The position numbers and the translations under genes are program-made. Positions 10,392 to 22,283 of a DNA stretch of 64,000 nucleotides are shown here, one piece after another. Each line of letters begins with the position of its first letter. Within the stretch, counting starts at the first letter, position 1. The notes beneath the pieces were generated by a model, which was not told where the DNA came from, searched no databases, and saw nothing but the letters and a program-made list of their open reading frames with translations. Source of the DNA: Smallanthus sonchifolius (lineage: Eukaryota > Streptophyta > Magnoliopsida > Asterales > Asteraceae); assembly GCA_023525975.1 (NCBI GenBank), contig CM042028.1, positions 82,459,501-82,523,500 on the forward strand, read 5' to 3'.

Positions 10392-13300
10392 TTACATTCG
10401 GAAATCCGAAACACAAACATTGTTGTTATTAGTAGAGTAAGCGATCTTGTTACCTTCCTTGTTCCAGCTGACTTGAGATATGCTCCCATTACCAAAATAA
10501 GTCTTCAAAATCTTCCCATCTTTGACTGACCATATGTTCATCAGCTTGTCCAGAGAACCACTTGCCAAATATTCACCGTTTGGACTAAACGACAGGCTAA
10601 ACACAGCGTCCCTGTAAATTATTAAGTAAAATTATGTGTTCCTTCTTTGTTAATATTTTATATCTCAATTGTGTACTTGTCATTAAATACTAATTACTGG
10701 TAAACAGATAGTATAGGGGCGCGCTCAATACAAAACCAATTTCAAGTGGTGAACTGCGAAAACTGCATGAGCACCTGTACTTACTGTTGACCAGATATAG
10801 CGGGAGAGAGAAAGAGAAGCGGTTATGCGGTTACAAAACCGCCTTATGTATCACGTTTAAAGCGAAATGTACAAGTGTTTATGTTGTTCTCGCAATTCTT
10901 AGCTTAAAATTGGTTTCGCATTGAACGGCCCTCTAGTAGGGTATACATTATCTATTTGTCACCATCCTTCCTATGATATGTTATTTTGCATCTCCAACAT
11001 CTGAGACCGACTTTTCATACATTTTTTTATTTAATTTGTGTTTCATAAGGAGAAGATAATAGTGAGGATAGTAAAGTTCACACCTGTGGCCATTCAAGCT
11101 GTGGAAGAGTCTTCCAGACTCTACATCCCATAGCTTCACTGTAGAGTCAAGTGAAGCACTGGAAAAAAAAACTTGATTATGAATTTATGATGCAATAACC
11201 CATGGGTTTTACAGGATTCTAATAGTTTTTTAATTTGTATCACAGAATTATCCTTCCTAATTCTTAAATCACTGATCATTATTTGTAAGCACCTGCAGAA
11301 CACTGCGCACAATGTGCAAAAATTAGAACTTAATATGCCTCATCAGCAGCAAGGAGCTGTGAAAACTCTAGATCAAGCCACAAAATTAAACCTAATTAAG
11401 GAAAGCAAGAAAAATAAATAAATAGGTGTTCTACACCTGCTAGACGCCAGGAGAAGAAGATCACCCGATCTTTCCTGGCTACAGGACCAGCTAATGCCCG
11501 GCAGATGGATTTGGTTGTAGTGTTGTTTTGAGTAGTCATTTAGGTGGTAAGAGAAGCCAAGTGAGGAGAATGAGTGAGAAAAGGCTCTATCATATTAATT
11601 TATTCCCTAAATAAGGTCATGTGAGATACGAGAGTTACAAAACCAACATACCTTGCCAACAGTAACGGCTTGTCGGGATTCTCTGTTGTAGGTTCAGTGG
11701 GACTCCATCTGACTGTGTATATCTCCTGCGAGTCATTAATTAGTGTCCATAGTTAGAAACTAAATTAAAGATTCATAATAAAAGCAAAAAAAGTAATAAT
11801 CTAATGAAGCAATAATAACAACAAAGATTCACCTTAGCATGACCTTTAAAATCATGAAGGGGCATGTCCTGCTTCATACTCCAGACCTGAACAATTTTTA
11901 GTTTCAAGTCAAGTCACAATGCAACAGATATAAGATGATTTTCAAGTTATTATGAAAAAGTAGATATAACCTTTGCAGTCATATCATCAGAGCAGGAAGC
12001 CAATAGTAAACCACTTGGATCCCATTTGACACAATTAACTTCATCCTGAAATCAAATAAAGTTATAAACATCAAATGATTGTTGTGATATCATAAATTTT
12101 CTATAACCCAAAAAATACCATGTAAACAATGCTGAGAAAATCTTACAACCTTATGCCCAGAGAAAATTTTGACTGGTTGGTTTTCTCCAATCTTGCAAAC
12201 ATATATCATAGTATCAGATGAGCCTGAGGCAAAAGTGCGATTGGTCCGCCAATCAACATCCAGAGTAGGACCTAGCAGGTTGTGACACATGGCATTTAGA
12301 TTCAGACTTTAAACAAGGCAAGTATTTGTCACAATATATAAATAAAAAAAATAGCACCTGAATGGAATTCGAATTGTTGCCTCCATTCGCTAGCATTTAC
12401 ATCCCAGGCAATAGCACTTCCGTCAAAGCTTCCAGTAAGAAGGTAATCACCCTTCTTATTCCACTTAACAGAATATAGGTGTCCCTTGTGTTTGCTTAAA
12501 ATACTCATCAGCTCACCTGGATAAACACAACAGTCAAATCAACATCAATCTGAGGATTCTAGAAACATTTGAAAACATCAAAAAGCATACCTTCTGTATT
12601 CCATATTCTAGCTAACCCATCACATGAACCGGTGGCAAGAAGCGTTCCATCCGTCTGCGCATAAGTTGATTATTTAAAAGAAAAAACAAAATTGATAATA
12701 TTGATGAAATAATGGTCAGAGAAGCAATGGAACTCACATTCCAATCAAGTGTTGTGACGTCTTTTCTTTTTTCATTTGATTTACCTTTAGCATGGTTCAG
12801 TACACACACATTAGCAAGCCTATTTATTACACTAGAGCTATTAGTCTTATCTGCAATGCTCCAAATCCTAGCTGTAGAATCTCCGGACCTAAAGCATGAA
12901 AGTAGTAGATTTAATCAAATGTAGAAGTAAAAATGAAAGACGTTTGTTTTCTTACAACAATTAAAGATCCAAAGTAGAACTCGGTTTATTAAGATAACAC
13001 ACCCTGATGCAAGAAGTAAACCTGCTGGACTCCAAGCACAAGCATGAACCTAAATGAGAAAAGAAAATGGGCTTGAAAAATTAAAAAAATAATTTTTTAA
13101 TTCAATATGTTATAACCACGAAGAAGATGCCCAAACCTCAGCAGAATGTCCTCTCAAGATCAATACATCTGAGCTACGGACCCCACGAAGTCGGGGTGTT
13201 GAAAAGGTAGACGTATCCATTGGTTCAGGTCCTAAAGCATACCCCCCAAAAATATTATATGCTTTACACATACCATTAATATATGCTAAAAAGCATTTAG

Positions 13301-13450
13301 ATCTTATATTCACAGTACTTATTTGTTAAGGGAATCTAAGTATGTTCATCTTTTGCCGATGTTGGAATGTTCTTATAGCCAAGATTCTTGTAAATTATGT
13401 ATGCCAATGGCTTATCCTTCTAATGAATCCAACAACCCCCCCCCCCCCCC

Positions 13451-13497
<47 letters not shown>

Positions 13498-16400
13498 TAC
13501 ATATATATATATATATACACACACATACATATATATATATATATAAAATAAAAAAAACACCAACACACATCACAAAAATAATGTTGCAAAGATTTTTAAT
13601 TAAATTATTATACACGTGTGTAAAGCCAAAAAAGTTGTGTATTTAAGCATGTATGTATGTGTGTGACGGATAAATTAGTAGAAGTAAACCCCTTATAGTC
13701 CAAACATACCAAATCTTACAACCTGACAAATTTCTGTATTAAGAACTTATCAGTACAAAAGTAAGTTTAAATATTGTGCAGCTGGGAGAAACACGATTCC
13801 TGATTAATGCAACGTACACAGGGAGATGCACATGCTTAACCTAAAAAGGATTATTCTACTGTTAACTTGTAGTTAACATAATAAAAAGAGAAGCAAGCAA
13901 CTATAGTATTACGTTAATAAATAAATAAATAATGAAGAAGATGACAGACCGTGGAAAGACGTATCGACGAACTGTTTTGAATCATTTTTGGTTCATGTCT
14001 CTCTTTCTATCCCAATCCAAAGCTCGAATCACAATTGAAGCCCTAATTATTGCATGGGTAAGAGTTAATTTAAATTCTTTTTTTACTTTCTTAGGTGGGA
14101 AATTTATGATTTATAACACCATGGCACCCAAAGTTCCCAAAACAAACCCAAGTCAACTAAAAACCCTCCTAACTTTACATATGTCGGAATCTGTAATATG
14201 GTATAAAACCAAATGGGTGACGTATCAGGGGAATGGGGGAGAAGCTTTATATAGAGAATTCTCATGACATGTAGAAAAATCAAAACATCCAGCCAAATTA
14301 TACTCCTCCTTCCAAAAAAGTTGTTCACATATAGCATCTCGGTGTTACTTGGTTCTAACTTTTTTGGAAGATTTGACGACTATATCGAGTTAATAACAAG
14401 AAGACAAAGAGGAAACCATTTTCTACACTAATGATGTTACTCATTTTACAACAAAATACTTGGCATGTTTCCATCCATGAATAAATTAAGAAATGGGATT
14501 CCTCAATCGGATCATGGATTGACACATGGCATGTTTGTCAAACTGCTAATGTTAGGATAAGAACGCCCAGATCGTAGAAAAAATATAAACTAACTATAAT
14601 AGATTATTATATAACCATTCTATGTATATAAAACTAAAACATCCATTTCAGTTTTTGAATTTGGAAATATACCTTATTTCAAATTCTAAATTAAAAGTGT
14701 ACTCTTAAACAGATGGAATAATTCCAAATGAAGCATGCACTTGTTTCTTATGCTCATACTTTGCTCAATCAAAAGGAAGAAATTCAAGGCACTTACCTCC
14801 AAATGTTGCACTTTCTTTAAGTTTATAGTTAACCTTGTCATGTTTCTTGTCTCTTTGCTTATCCTTAATAACTCTCTCTATATCCTCCTCTTTTTCTTTC
14901 GCCTTATTTAGTTTCTCAAGCTCCTTTGCAGCTTCTTGTTTCTTTTTCCCTTCTACAATTTGTTTTAGTTGTTGGACAGTCATAGTGAGGAGGTCAAATG
15001 GTTTTATGAATGAGAAATCTATAGCTACATCTGTATCATCCTGGAATCTTGAAAAAACATGATCAATACATAATAGATTAAAAAAAATTATTAGAACCGG
15101 TGAAGGAGTTCAGTGTGCTAAGGGTCCAAAGGCCGGATTTTTAAATTCAAGTGCAAGAGTAAGCCAAAAAATGTGAGCGCTCCTGCACTATACGGCTTTT
15201 TTGCGTCGCCCTATCTTGTTGGAGGCATATTTTAAAAAAAGCTGTTTCTTAGGTTCTCGCGTCCCTGCGCCCAAAAGGATGGGTGAGTTCGGTTTGAGTG
15301 TTCATCGATCGGGTGGATCTATATGCTCCGGGGTGGTGAGACGAGGTGTAGCGCAGTCTGGTCAGCGCATCTGTTTTGGGTACAGAGGGCCATAGGTTCG
15401 AATCCTGTCACCTTGATGTGAGGCATTCCGTCAGCAAATACTCAAATATGAACATCCATCGACCGTTACCACTTCCTCTTACTCATGACTCGTATATGTA
15501 CTTTCTATAGCAAGCACACGAGACCTATACTCAGCAACTTTGCTTAGAAACCTTTTTCCAGTTTCTTTATGCCCAGGCTCCCTTAGTTTTCTGATCAAAT
15601 GATCAGTTCTCATTCCTACAATCCGGCGAAATTCGGGTATATAAGTGTATCCTTATGGGTATGCAAGCACTAGAACAATTTTCAAATTTGCTTCCATTTC
15701 AAGATACTGAAGTCCTTTCTGTACAAGAGTGATAAGGGCTCCAGGTGGAACCGAGTTTACATCAATACTAGTTTCCTTGTCGATAGCTGCCTCGTATCCT
15801 AGATTAAAAGCTGTATGTTGAAAACCTGAAAGTAAGATGAGCAATACATAGTAAGTGCATAGAACATTGAGCTTAACGATAACTAAACCATCTTCGGCTG
15901 CGTTCTTTGATTTTTGAATCAATTTAACATCTCCCATAAATCTTGATCTCTATTACCGAACATAAAAAGGGCAACTGTACATCCACATTTCCGGTACAGT
16001 TTACTGTATCTTGGTGAACTAGTATTCTCACAGATAAACACAATAATCCCATTGTTCCCCAGTAAAACGCTCAATAGCACAGGTTATCAATTAAAATCAA
16101 TCTCAAGGTTACAATATTTTAGAGGTAAGTTTCCACACATCACACATGGTGAATTAGTGGCTCAAAGACAGAGGGGACTAAGCACTAAGAAGCCCATTCA
16201 CATATGGTACGGTCATGCAAAGGTCTATCCCCAATTCCCATATAATTAGAAAGTAATATTACAGACATGAATCCGAAATTGAAGTGAAATGATACCAATA
16301 AATGCTTCCTGAACAACTGCTTACAAACCCTAGAATTTTTTTTATAAAGAAAACACAAAATTAAACTACGCGTTAACAAAAACTTCGAAATTAAATCGTT

Positions 16401-16664
16401 TACAAAACTAAGAGACTCGTTACCCTAACGTATGAGTTCTAAAACTACACGATACCACGAATCAAAGATTATCGATATTCAGACGTAAAACGGCAATTTC
16501 AACTTGCGATCGCCAACAATCGGTAAAACGCGTGCATGGAAGAACGAAATTATGCTTCGTATACCTAAATGTACTCATATGTGCACGATCATGTACAATT
16601 TACCTGATTCCTGAAGGTAACGGAAGACGATGTAATTCAATTCGCGGGAAGTAATAGTCGTCAT
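10392..16664 (-). CDS. HOS15: HOS15-type LisH/WD40 chromatin repressor subunit, 14 exons
   Basis: Exons by hand: 16604-16664, 15677-15825, 14797-15040, 13137-13231, 13003-13049, 12738-12888, 12591-12654, 12358-12516, 12150-12271, 11971-12045, 11833-11886, 11652-11725, 11084-11158, 10392-10611. All join in phase with GT-AG introns and sum to 1590 nt, 529 residues. Order: an N-terminal LisH (SRELNYIVFRYLQESGF), an F-box-like segment, a lysine/glutamate-rich coiled coil, then WD40 repeats (ARIWSIA, ARIWN, AIAWDV, VKLWDV, MNIWSV) ending VCVSDFRM. This is the plant TBL1-like protein that works with histone deacetylases and as a CUL4 substrate receptor in cold, ABA and flowering control. The charged linker is shorter than in Arabidopsis HOS15 (about 613 residues as I recall it). 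The least certain junction is the exon 2 donor at 15676, a weak GTTCTA site. Confidence 0.93.
13437..13548. repeat. Poly(C)/poly(A)/(AT)n/(AC)n compound microsatellite in HOS15 intron 3
   Basis: A C run, an A run, then alternating AT with CACACACATA blocks. It lies in intron 3 (13232-14796) and generates several false open frames on both strands. The rest of that intron shows nothing further. Confidence 0.9.
15105..15420 (+). other. Probable mitochondrial DNA insertion (NUMT) in HOS15 intron 2
   Basis: This block is richer in GC than the surrounding intron and ends in a complete organelle-type tRNA-Pro gene. The sequence just before the tRNA (GGTTTGAGTGTTCATCGATC, then GGGTGGATCTATATGCTCC) matches what I remember from the 5' flank of plant mitochondrial trnP. 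The boundaries are estimates. Nuclear copies of mitochondrial DNA are common in plants. Here the copy lies wholly inside an intron and antisense to the host gene. Confidence 0.7.
15342..15416 (+). tRNA. trnP-UGG: tRNA-Pro(UGG), mitochondrial type, apparently intact copy
   Basis: The 75-nt segment folds as a full cloverleaf. Acceptor CGAGGTG pairs with CACCTTG (one G-T pair), D stem GCGC/GCGC, anticodon stem TCTGT/ACAGA with loop TTTGGGT (anticodon TGG), T arm ATAGG-TTCGAAT-CCTGT, discriminator A. No CCA is encoded. The sequence looks like the native plant mitochondrial trnP. Whether nuclear Pol III transcribes it is unknown: box A (TAGCGCAGTCTGG) and box B (GGTTCGAATCC) look usable. Confidence 0.9.
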
Positions 16665-17124
16665 GTTTACTGAGGGAATTTGGTACCGATTGGATGAAAG
16701 AAGGAGAAATTTATGCGAGAAAAAGATGGTCGATGTATCAGAAATGGAATGAAATAAGCGTTTCTTTCTTCGTCGTCTTCGCCGTAGAAAATGGCGGACT
16801 TCAATTCTCAGGGCGTGACGCTCACGCCTAGTCGGTAAGTTTCAAAGGTACAAGCAAAACGCCCCGTGAGGGCAAATATACGATGCAATATTACAGTGAA
16901 TTAAGTAATGCTTTATTGCAGTTGAGTCCCTGATCTTATCACTTGTGTACGTACACACCCTCCAAGCATGGAAATATTTATTCTGTTTTTATAATTGATT
17001 GATTTTTATACTTAAAAACACAGAATATATATATATATATATTAAATTATTAATACAAATTATAATTCTCATAATCACATTATTATAAATTCTAACTAAA
17101 TTAACATAAGAGCTTGTTGTGATG

Positions 17125-17391
17125 ATATGTTCATTACCCTCTCTAGGTAATGTTTGATATGAATGAATGTATGGTGAAATGGAATAAGTCATTGTGCTAG
17201 ATTGAAAAAAAAACATATTTGGTAATCACATATGAATGAAATGGACCATTACATAAGGAATGTGATTCTTTCTCTTCTAATGATTTTCATTCCTTGGGGG
17301 AGGGGTGTTTTCTTTTCATTCATTAAAGTAATGGAATGATTTTGTTTAATTAATGACCCGACCTATGACCCAAACCATGTCCCGTCCCATG
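17125..17391. other. Left part of a candidate MITE around the minisatellite
   Basis: The motif GTTTGATATGAATG near 17150 resembles the reverse complement of 46450-46475 (GTTTAGTATGAGG), and both flanks carry repeated ATGGAATGA/CATTCCATT motifs. Together they could be the two ends of one older element that the hAT insertion split. No target duplication was found. Confidence 0.3.
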
Positions 17392-17399
17392 CCCCGACC
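17352..17399. repeat. Minisatellite, left remnant
   Basis: Copies of the degenerate unit ATGACCCGACCC, continuing after the hAT element at 46019. The last eight bases (CCCCGACC, 17392-17399) are the hAT target duplication. Confidence 0.8.
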
Positions 17400-17789
17400 T
17401 AGAGGTGCACAAAAAAATCGGTTCCTGAACCGGACCTGGGGGTTTACCCAGAACCGGACCCGGTTCGTACCCGCTTTAACCCGCCTATTCTGAACTGGTT
17501 CCCCTATTTGATATTTTGAGCGGTTCCGACCCGGACCCGGTTTCAACCCGATAAAAAAAACGGTTCCGAACCGGTTCTAGTCGTTGGAACGAAAATGACC
17601 GTTAAAAAGCGGCTATATAGATGTTTAGAACCGGTTCTAGCCGTTTTTAAACCATATTAACACCTAAAGGCTTGGTATAAATATAAGTTATGTGTATGGG
17701 TTGAGTATCCAAGCTAAAAACGCAAAACCGAATGAGAAAATGCAAAAAATTCTATCGTTTTACTCTCTTTTCTTCTAAAAGTTATTCCT

Positions 17790-17969
17790 ATGAATAGAAA
17801 CCCGGATAATTGGAAATATTTTGATCTTTGTGAGATGTCAACCGGCCCGAACAAGGCTCGTTGCAAGTTGTGCGGGAAGTTTTTTTCAAATGATTCAAAC
17901 TCAACCTTGAGGAAACACTTAAAGAAGTACTGCAAGTTCTATGATGAGACGAAGGTTCCAAACAATTAG
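17790..17969 (+). CDS. BED-type zinc-finger fragment in the hAT element
   Basis: A 59-codon frame starting MNRNPDNWKYF and ending VPNN-stop. It contains a BED finger: W-x-YF, ARCKLCGK (the CxxC pair), then TLRKHLKKYC (the H-x4-C pair). BED fingers form the N-terminal DNA-binding domain of hAT transposases. The RNase H-like catalytic and hATC dimerisation regions are absent, so this is either a truncated transposase or a stand-alone DNA-binding peptide. Its sense orientation in a hAT element favours transposase origin. Confidence 0.7.
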   Translation: MNRNPDNWKYFDLCEMSTGPNKARCKLCGKFFSNDSNSTLRKHLKKYCKFYDETKVPNN

Positions 17970-18174
17970 TAGTGCTAGCCTGCTAAGGGTAATGTAATAA
18001 TAACCGAGTCCGAACCCGTTTTATTTATTTTAGTGTGTATTATTAATATTATTTGTTAGTTGTTTTTAAGTGAGTATTATATATATTTATTAATAATTGC
18101 AAACAACTTAATTTATTAACTGAAAACATTACACAAGGGTGAATGTCGATACACAACTTGAAAACAATACAAAA

Positions 18175-18534
18175 TTAATTATCGATTAAAAGCTCACAAA
18201 TTGCTAACTTACCAAACGGTTTTCCATGAACTCGTGCATATTCAACACAAGATTCTTCGACAACATTTTGATCGTTATTTGGATCTTCCAAGACATCCAT
18301 CTGTCTTCTATAGATTGTGTGAAATCTCTCAACCACTAACGATATACTACGCCACTTTGACATTATTTGAGCATTTGTATGCTGCGTATCAGAATCCATT
18401 TCCTCCTAGAATCTATCCTTAACGCGATCCCATAATAAATCAGGATCTGATAACTCATCCCTTGTAATCCCGGCCCTAACGTGTACCATCATAAGGGCCA
18501 AGCCGTACTCCTTGTCTTCGGTCAAAAAGTTCAT
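18175..18534 (-). pseudogene. GSTT3-like / NAM-associated domain fragment with one stop
   Basis: Minus-strand frame beginning MNFLTEDKEYGLALMM. It is interrupted by an in-frame TAG just before EEMDSDTQ and continues to GKPFGKLAICELL. The pattern (..LLWDRV..RF.., SKWRSISLVVERF, GKPF at the end) resembles the trihelix-like ORF annotated in plants as glutathione S-transferase T3-like, which is often carried by PIF/Harbinger-type elements. It lies antisense to the BED finger in the same hAT element. Low-level similarity recalled by eye. Confidence 0.5.
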
Positions 18535-19267
18535 TTTTGTGAGTAAGAGTGGAGAGAATTTTTTTGAGTTGAGAGTGGAGTAAAAAATTTTTTGTGTAAA
18601 ATATGGTGGATATTGAGTTGTATTTATAGTGTTATTGTTTGTAAAAAATGGTGTAAAAGGGGTTAGAACCGTTTGGAAACGGTCGGAACCGGTTCCTACC
18701 TGGAACCACGGTCGGAACCGGTTTGTACCCTAACCTACCTGATTCCTGTAATCCCCAGGAAATTCCGACCTTTATTTTAACTATTCTGGCAAATTGTAAT
18801 TTCATTATTTTATGATTCGCATTTATGAAAGTATCATATTTATTCATTATAATTCATGAGTGTGCATACATACTTATATGATTGTTATGAAATATATATA
18901 TATATCTTGTTATAATAAACAAATCTAAACTTACAAGTTTTGATTATGAATTGCTATCCTTTATGTGTCTACTTATAAATATATATGTAACTAATAATTA
19001 AACCATTTAAACAATTTATTATGAAAATATAACATTGTTAGTTAACATTACTAGTGTTTTAAATTACTAAAGATAAATAAAACAAATAAATATATAATTA
19101 CATTTATGATGAAATGGAGTCATAAACAATTTATGATGAAATGGGGTCATAAACAATTTATGAGCACTTAAGTTAGTATATGTTATGAAATTAAAAACTA
19201 TTATTTATCTTTTGCAATCTAGTCCTTACATCAAATTAAATTTCGTGAATAAGCCCCTGATCCTACC

Positions 19268-19276
19268 CTATAAATA
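19268..19276 (+). promoter_or_regulatory. TATA box of LTR B
   Basis: CTATAAATA, at the position equivalent to the TATA boxes of both D LTRs. Confidence 0.6.
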
Positions 19277-20656
19277 GAGTCCTTATTCTCATATATTATC
19301 CGCACCTCAACGATCCTCTAGGGTTCTCTAGCTACTAAATGTCGTTCTTCTTATCTTTTGGAAGATTCTAGCTTAAATCCTTCCATTCTAAGTAAGTTCT
19401 TCTTATGTTCTTGTTTGTTCATACTTTTTATTTCAAAAATCTCTTATAACTAGCTAGATCTATGATCCCTAACATGTTTATGTTATAATCATAGATCTAT
19501 CCAAAATCAAAAGCCCTATTTTAATTAAACTTGTTCAAAACTTTTATTTAAAAGCTTGGTTTGATCTTTTCTTGTTCCTTTCAATTTTAAAAATCATGTT
19601 TTTACTAAAACCCCTTATCTTCAAATTAAATTATTTAATATTCAATTTCTATCTTTACTAAACTCATATTTCCACTTTAGCTCATATATTTTTCAAACAC
19701 ACACTAAACTTGGTTAAGTATACAAATGTAATAAATTTCAAACCAGTATGTAGTTATCTGGCAAACATTAAAGTTCTAGCTAGGAAAGACGGGGTTATGA
19801 TCCGGCCAACTCTTTCCTAGGAACTTTTCTGTTGGAGGTACTACTCTGGAATGATAACCATTCTAGTGTACAACAACCACTTTCAACTAATTATGATTAT
19901 GATTATAAACCAATTTCTTTGCAAATATTTATACAAACTTTTATATAATTTATTTTTATTATATGAGAACAATTAAAACATAATTCTATACTTTTAATTA
20001 ATAATTTATTTGTCTTAATTACTTAATTAGAACATCATTATTATACTTTAAATTTTGGTTTAATTACCAATTAATTAAATCATTATTCTTTTACATTTAT
20101 TTTTCATAAATCAAATGAAAGGTTTTATTCACTTTTTTATGTAATAAATTATTTAATTACTTAACTAATTATTACTCATTTATTTATTTACCCATTTATT
20201 AATTTATGCGATTGCAAATAAAAGAAAACTAATCGTTTACTTATTTGTATATTTATTTACAAACAAAAGAAACCTAATTATTTATTCATACGTTTATATA
20301 ATTATTACAAACAAACAAAATCTTTATTCATTCTTTCACTTATTACAATACAATTATTTATCAAAGATTTACATAAAATATTTGTAATGCCCCAAACCCG
20401 GGAGGCCTCACGTATTGGATTTACTCATCAACACATAGCACTTTAAACATAAGGCATTCATTAACACAACGGAAGCGATTTAAAACTTCAATATACACAG
20501 CGGAAACATAACATGTCTAATACAATTTGTCTTTAACAACATCAAACTAAAACATAACATAAACGGGATGCTAGACACTGATATTCGGGTAACTCTCCTC
20601 GCCAAGCCAAGCATCCGCATCCATCTACTACCACCTATACTTAACTGATATGCATA

Positions 20657-22266
20657 TGATGTGCACAAAGTAGTTTGAATTTAATGACTCAAAACAACCT
20701 AAATAAAACACTACGTAATACTCTAGACTATCTAAACAACTAAACTACCGACAGGCAAGTGAACCTATCGAATGTAGTAAAGCTTAAGTAAGTCCGGATA
20801 TCGAACCCACGAGACTTCTAAAGAAAAACACGATTAGACTCGATTAAATATCTACACAATACAATTTGAAAACAGGTGATGAATTAATGGGGGGGGGGGG
20901 TTTAACAAAACTCTAGAAATTTAATAGTTAAAAATAAACAAAGACGGTGGACGAAACAAACGAAGATTAACAAACACAATTAGCAACGATAAACAGATGA
21001 TAATAAAAGCACTACCTAGGTTTGAATCCTATGCACGGTTGACAGATCTGTTAACGGTAATGGAACTGATATGGAACCGGGATCTTAAAATGCTACACTC
21101 CCAAAACAACTTAAAGAACCCTCGACCCTTCTCAAGAGTTAACAACTAATAGGCCTAAGAGCCGTTAAATTACCGGTTGGATTGAAATCTCTCACAAGTT
21201 TTCCAATTCTACACTAAAGTACCCAAATGACAATCTACCTCACAGCGCGAAAATCACAATACACAAACGTGTAAGGGGTAACTATGGAATTCCCTATTGC
21301 ATTCGGTGAACAACCATGACAGGTAAACTAGGTAAAACTTCTCACAAAGGTTTTTAATCTAGCAATTTATCACGCTCGACACACAGACAATTTCTCACCT
21401 CACAGCTATCGAAATTGGTTGAATATTTAGATTAATTACCTCACGACTCCGTTCCTAAGGAATACTACGTCTAGCAACCATCCACTAATCGAAAACACAA
21501 AGTAGATGATCTGGCATGCACCTAATGTGTGAAAGACATTCACTCAAGTACACGAGGATTAACGGAAACAATCAACAAACAATCCTAAATACGCATTTAC
21601 ATGCAACAAGAAATACCATAGTTGTTACTTTATTGCTCAATCATGAATCAAGTTCCAAAACCGAAAACTAATTGTCTCGACCATACATATTCATCAAAAC
21701 CTAGGTAGTCCAAGAATTCTAGCCAAAAATACTCATAAACACAGCATTCATCATCAAACTAATCATCCAAGAACACATGACAAATTGAAATAAAGCAAAG
21801 AACGCAAAACCGAATGATTAACACCCGAGGAAATCGATCCCAGTGATCCCTAGCTTCAATCCTTGCCTTGTATCCTTTGAAGTCGCCAACCGGAAGCTTG
21901 TAAAATCGCCCTTAGCCGTCGTCTCTGTTTTTTTCTTTCTTCCCACTAGGGTTTAAAACGATTAAATTTGATTTATTCTTCGAAAGCCATCCCGTCGCGT
22001 ATCGCGACGGGTCTTAATAATTCCTCGCGCTACGCGACGTTACCAAAATCCCTATTTTTTTATTGTTTCCAATACCCGAGTCTCTCGTCTCGATCCCGGA
22101 AGCTCATTCTTCTTAATTCCTGCTCGTTTTAGCTTCCTTTTTACCCAGATCACTGTAGACAACACAAATAATCAATAGTAAACGAAAACCAGATATAAAC
22201 GATACAAAACGACTCGAAAACTATACAAAATATACACGAGAAACAGATGTATTTTGCAACACATCA
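20657..22266 (-). repeat. Element A 3' LTR
   Basis: 1610 bp, TGATGTG...CACATCA. Contains a G run at about 20889-20900 and the 21-bp palindrome at 21991-22011. Confidence 0.92.
21991..22011. repeat. 21-bp palindrome in 3' LTR of A
   Basis: Nine-base arms CCCGTCGCG/CGCGACGGG around TAT. The second copy is at 33330-33350 in the 5' LTR. A related imperfect one (CCTCGCGCTACGCGACG) follows about 10 bases later in each. Confidence 0.9.
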
Positions 22267-22283
22267 AATATCCCCACACTTAT
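22267..22283 (-). other. Element A polypurine tract
   Basis: Minus strand TAAGTGTGGGGATATT directly abuts the 3' LTR, as expected for the plus-strand primer. The same core AGTGTGGGGA recurs at 23321-23330 and 23738-23747. Confidence 0.75.

Noticed and set aside
13323..13646. Open frames with long Tyr-Ile runs
   Set aside because: Translation of an AT/AC microsatellite within HOS15 intron 3.
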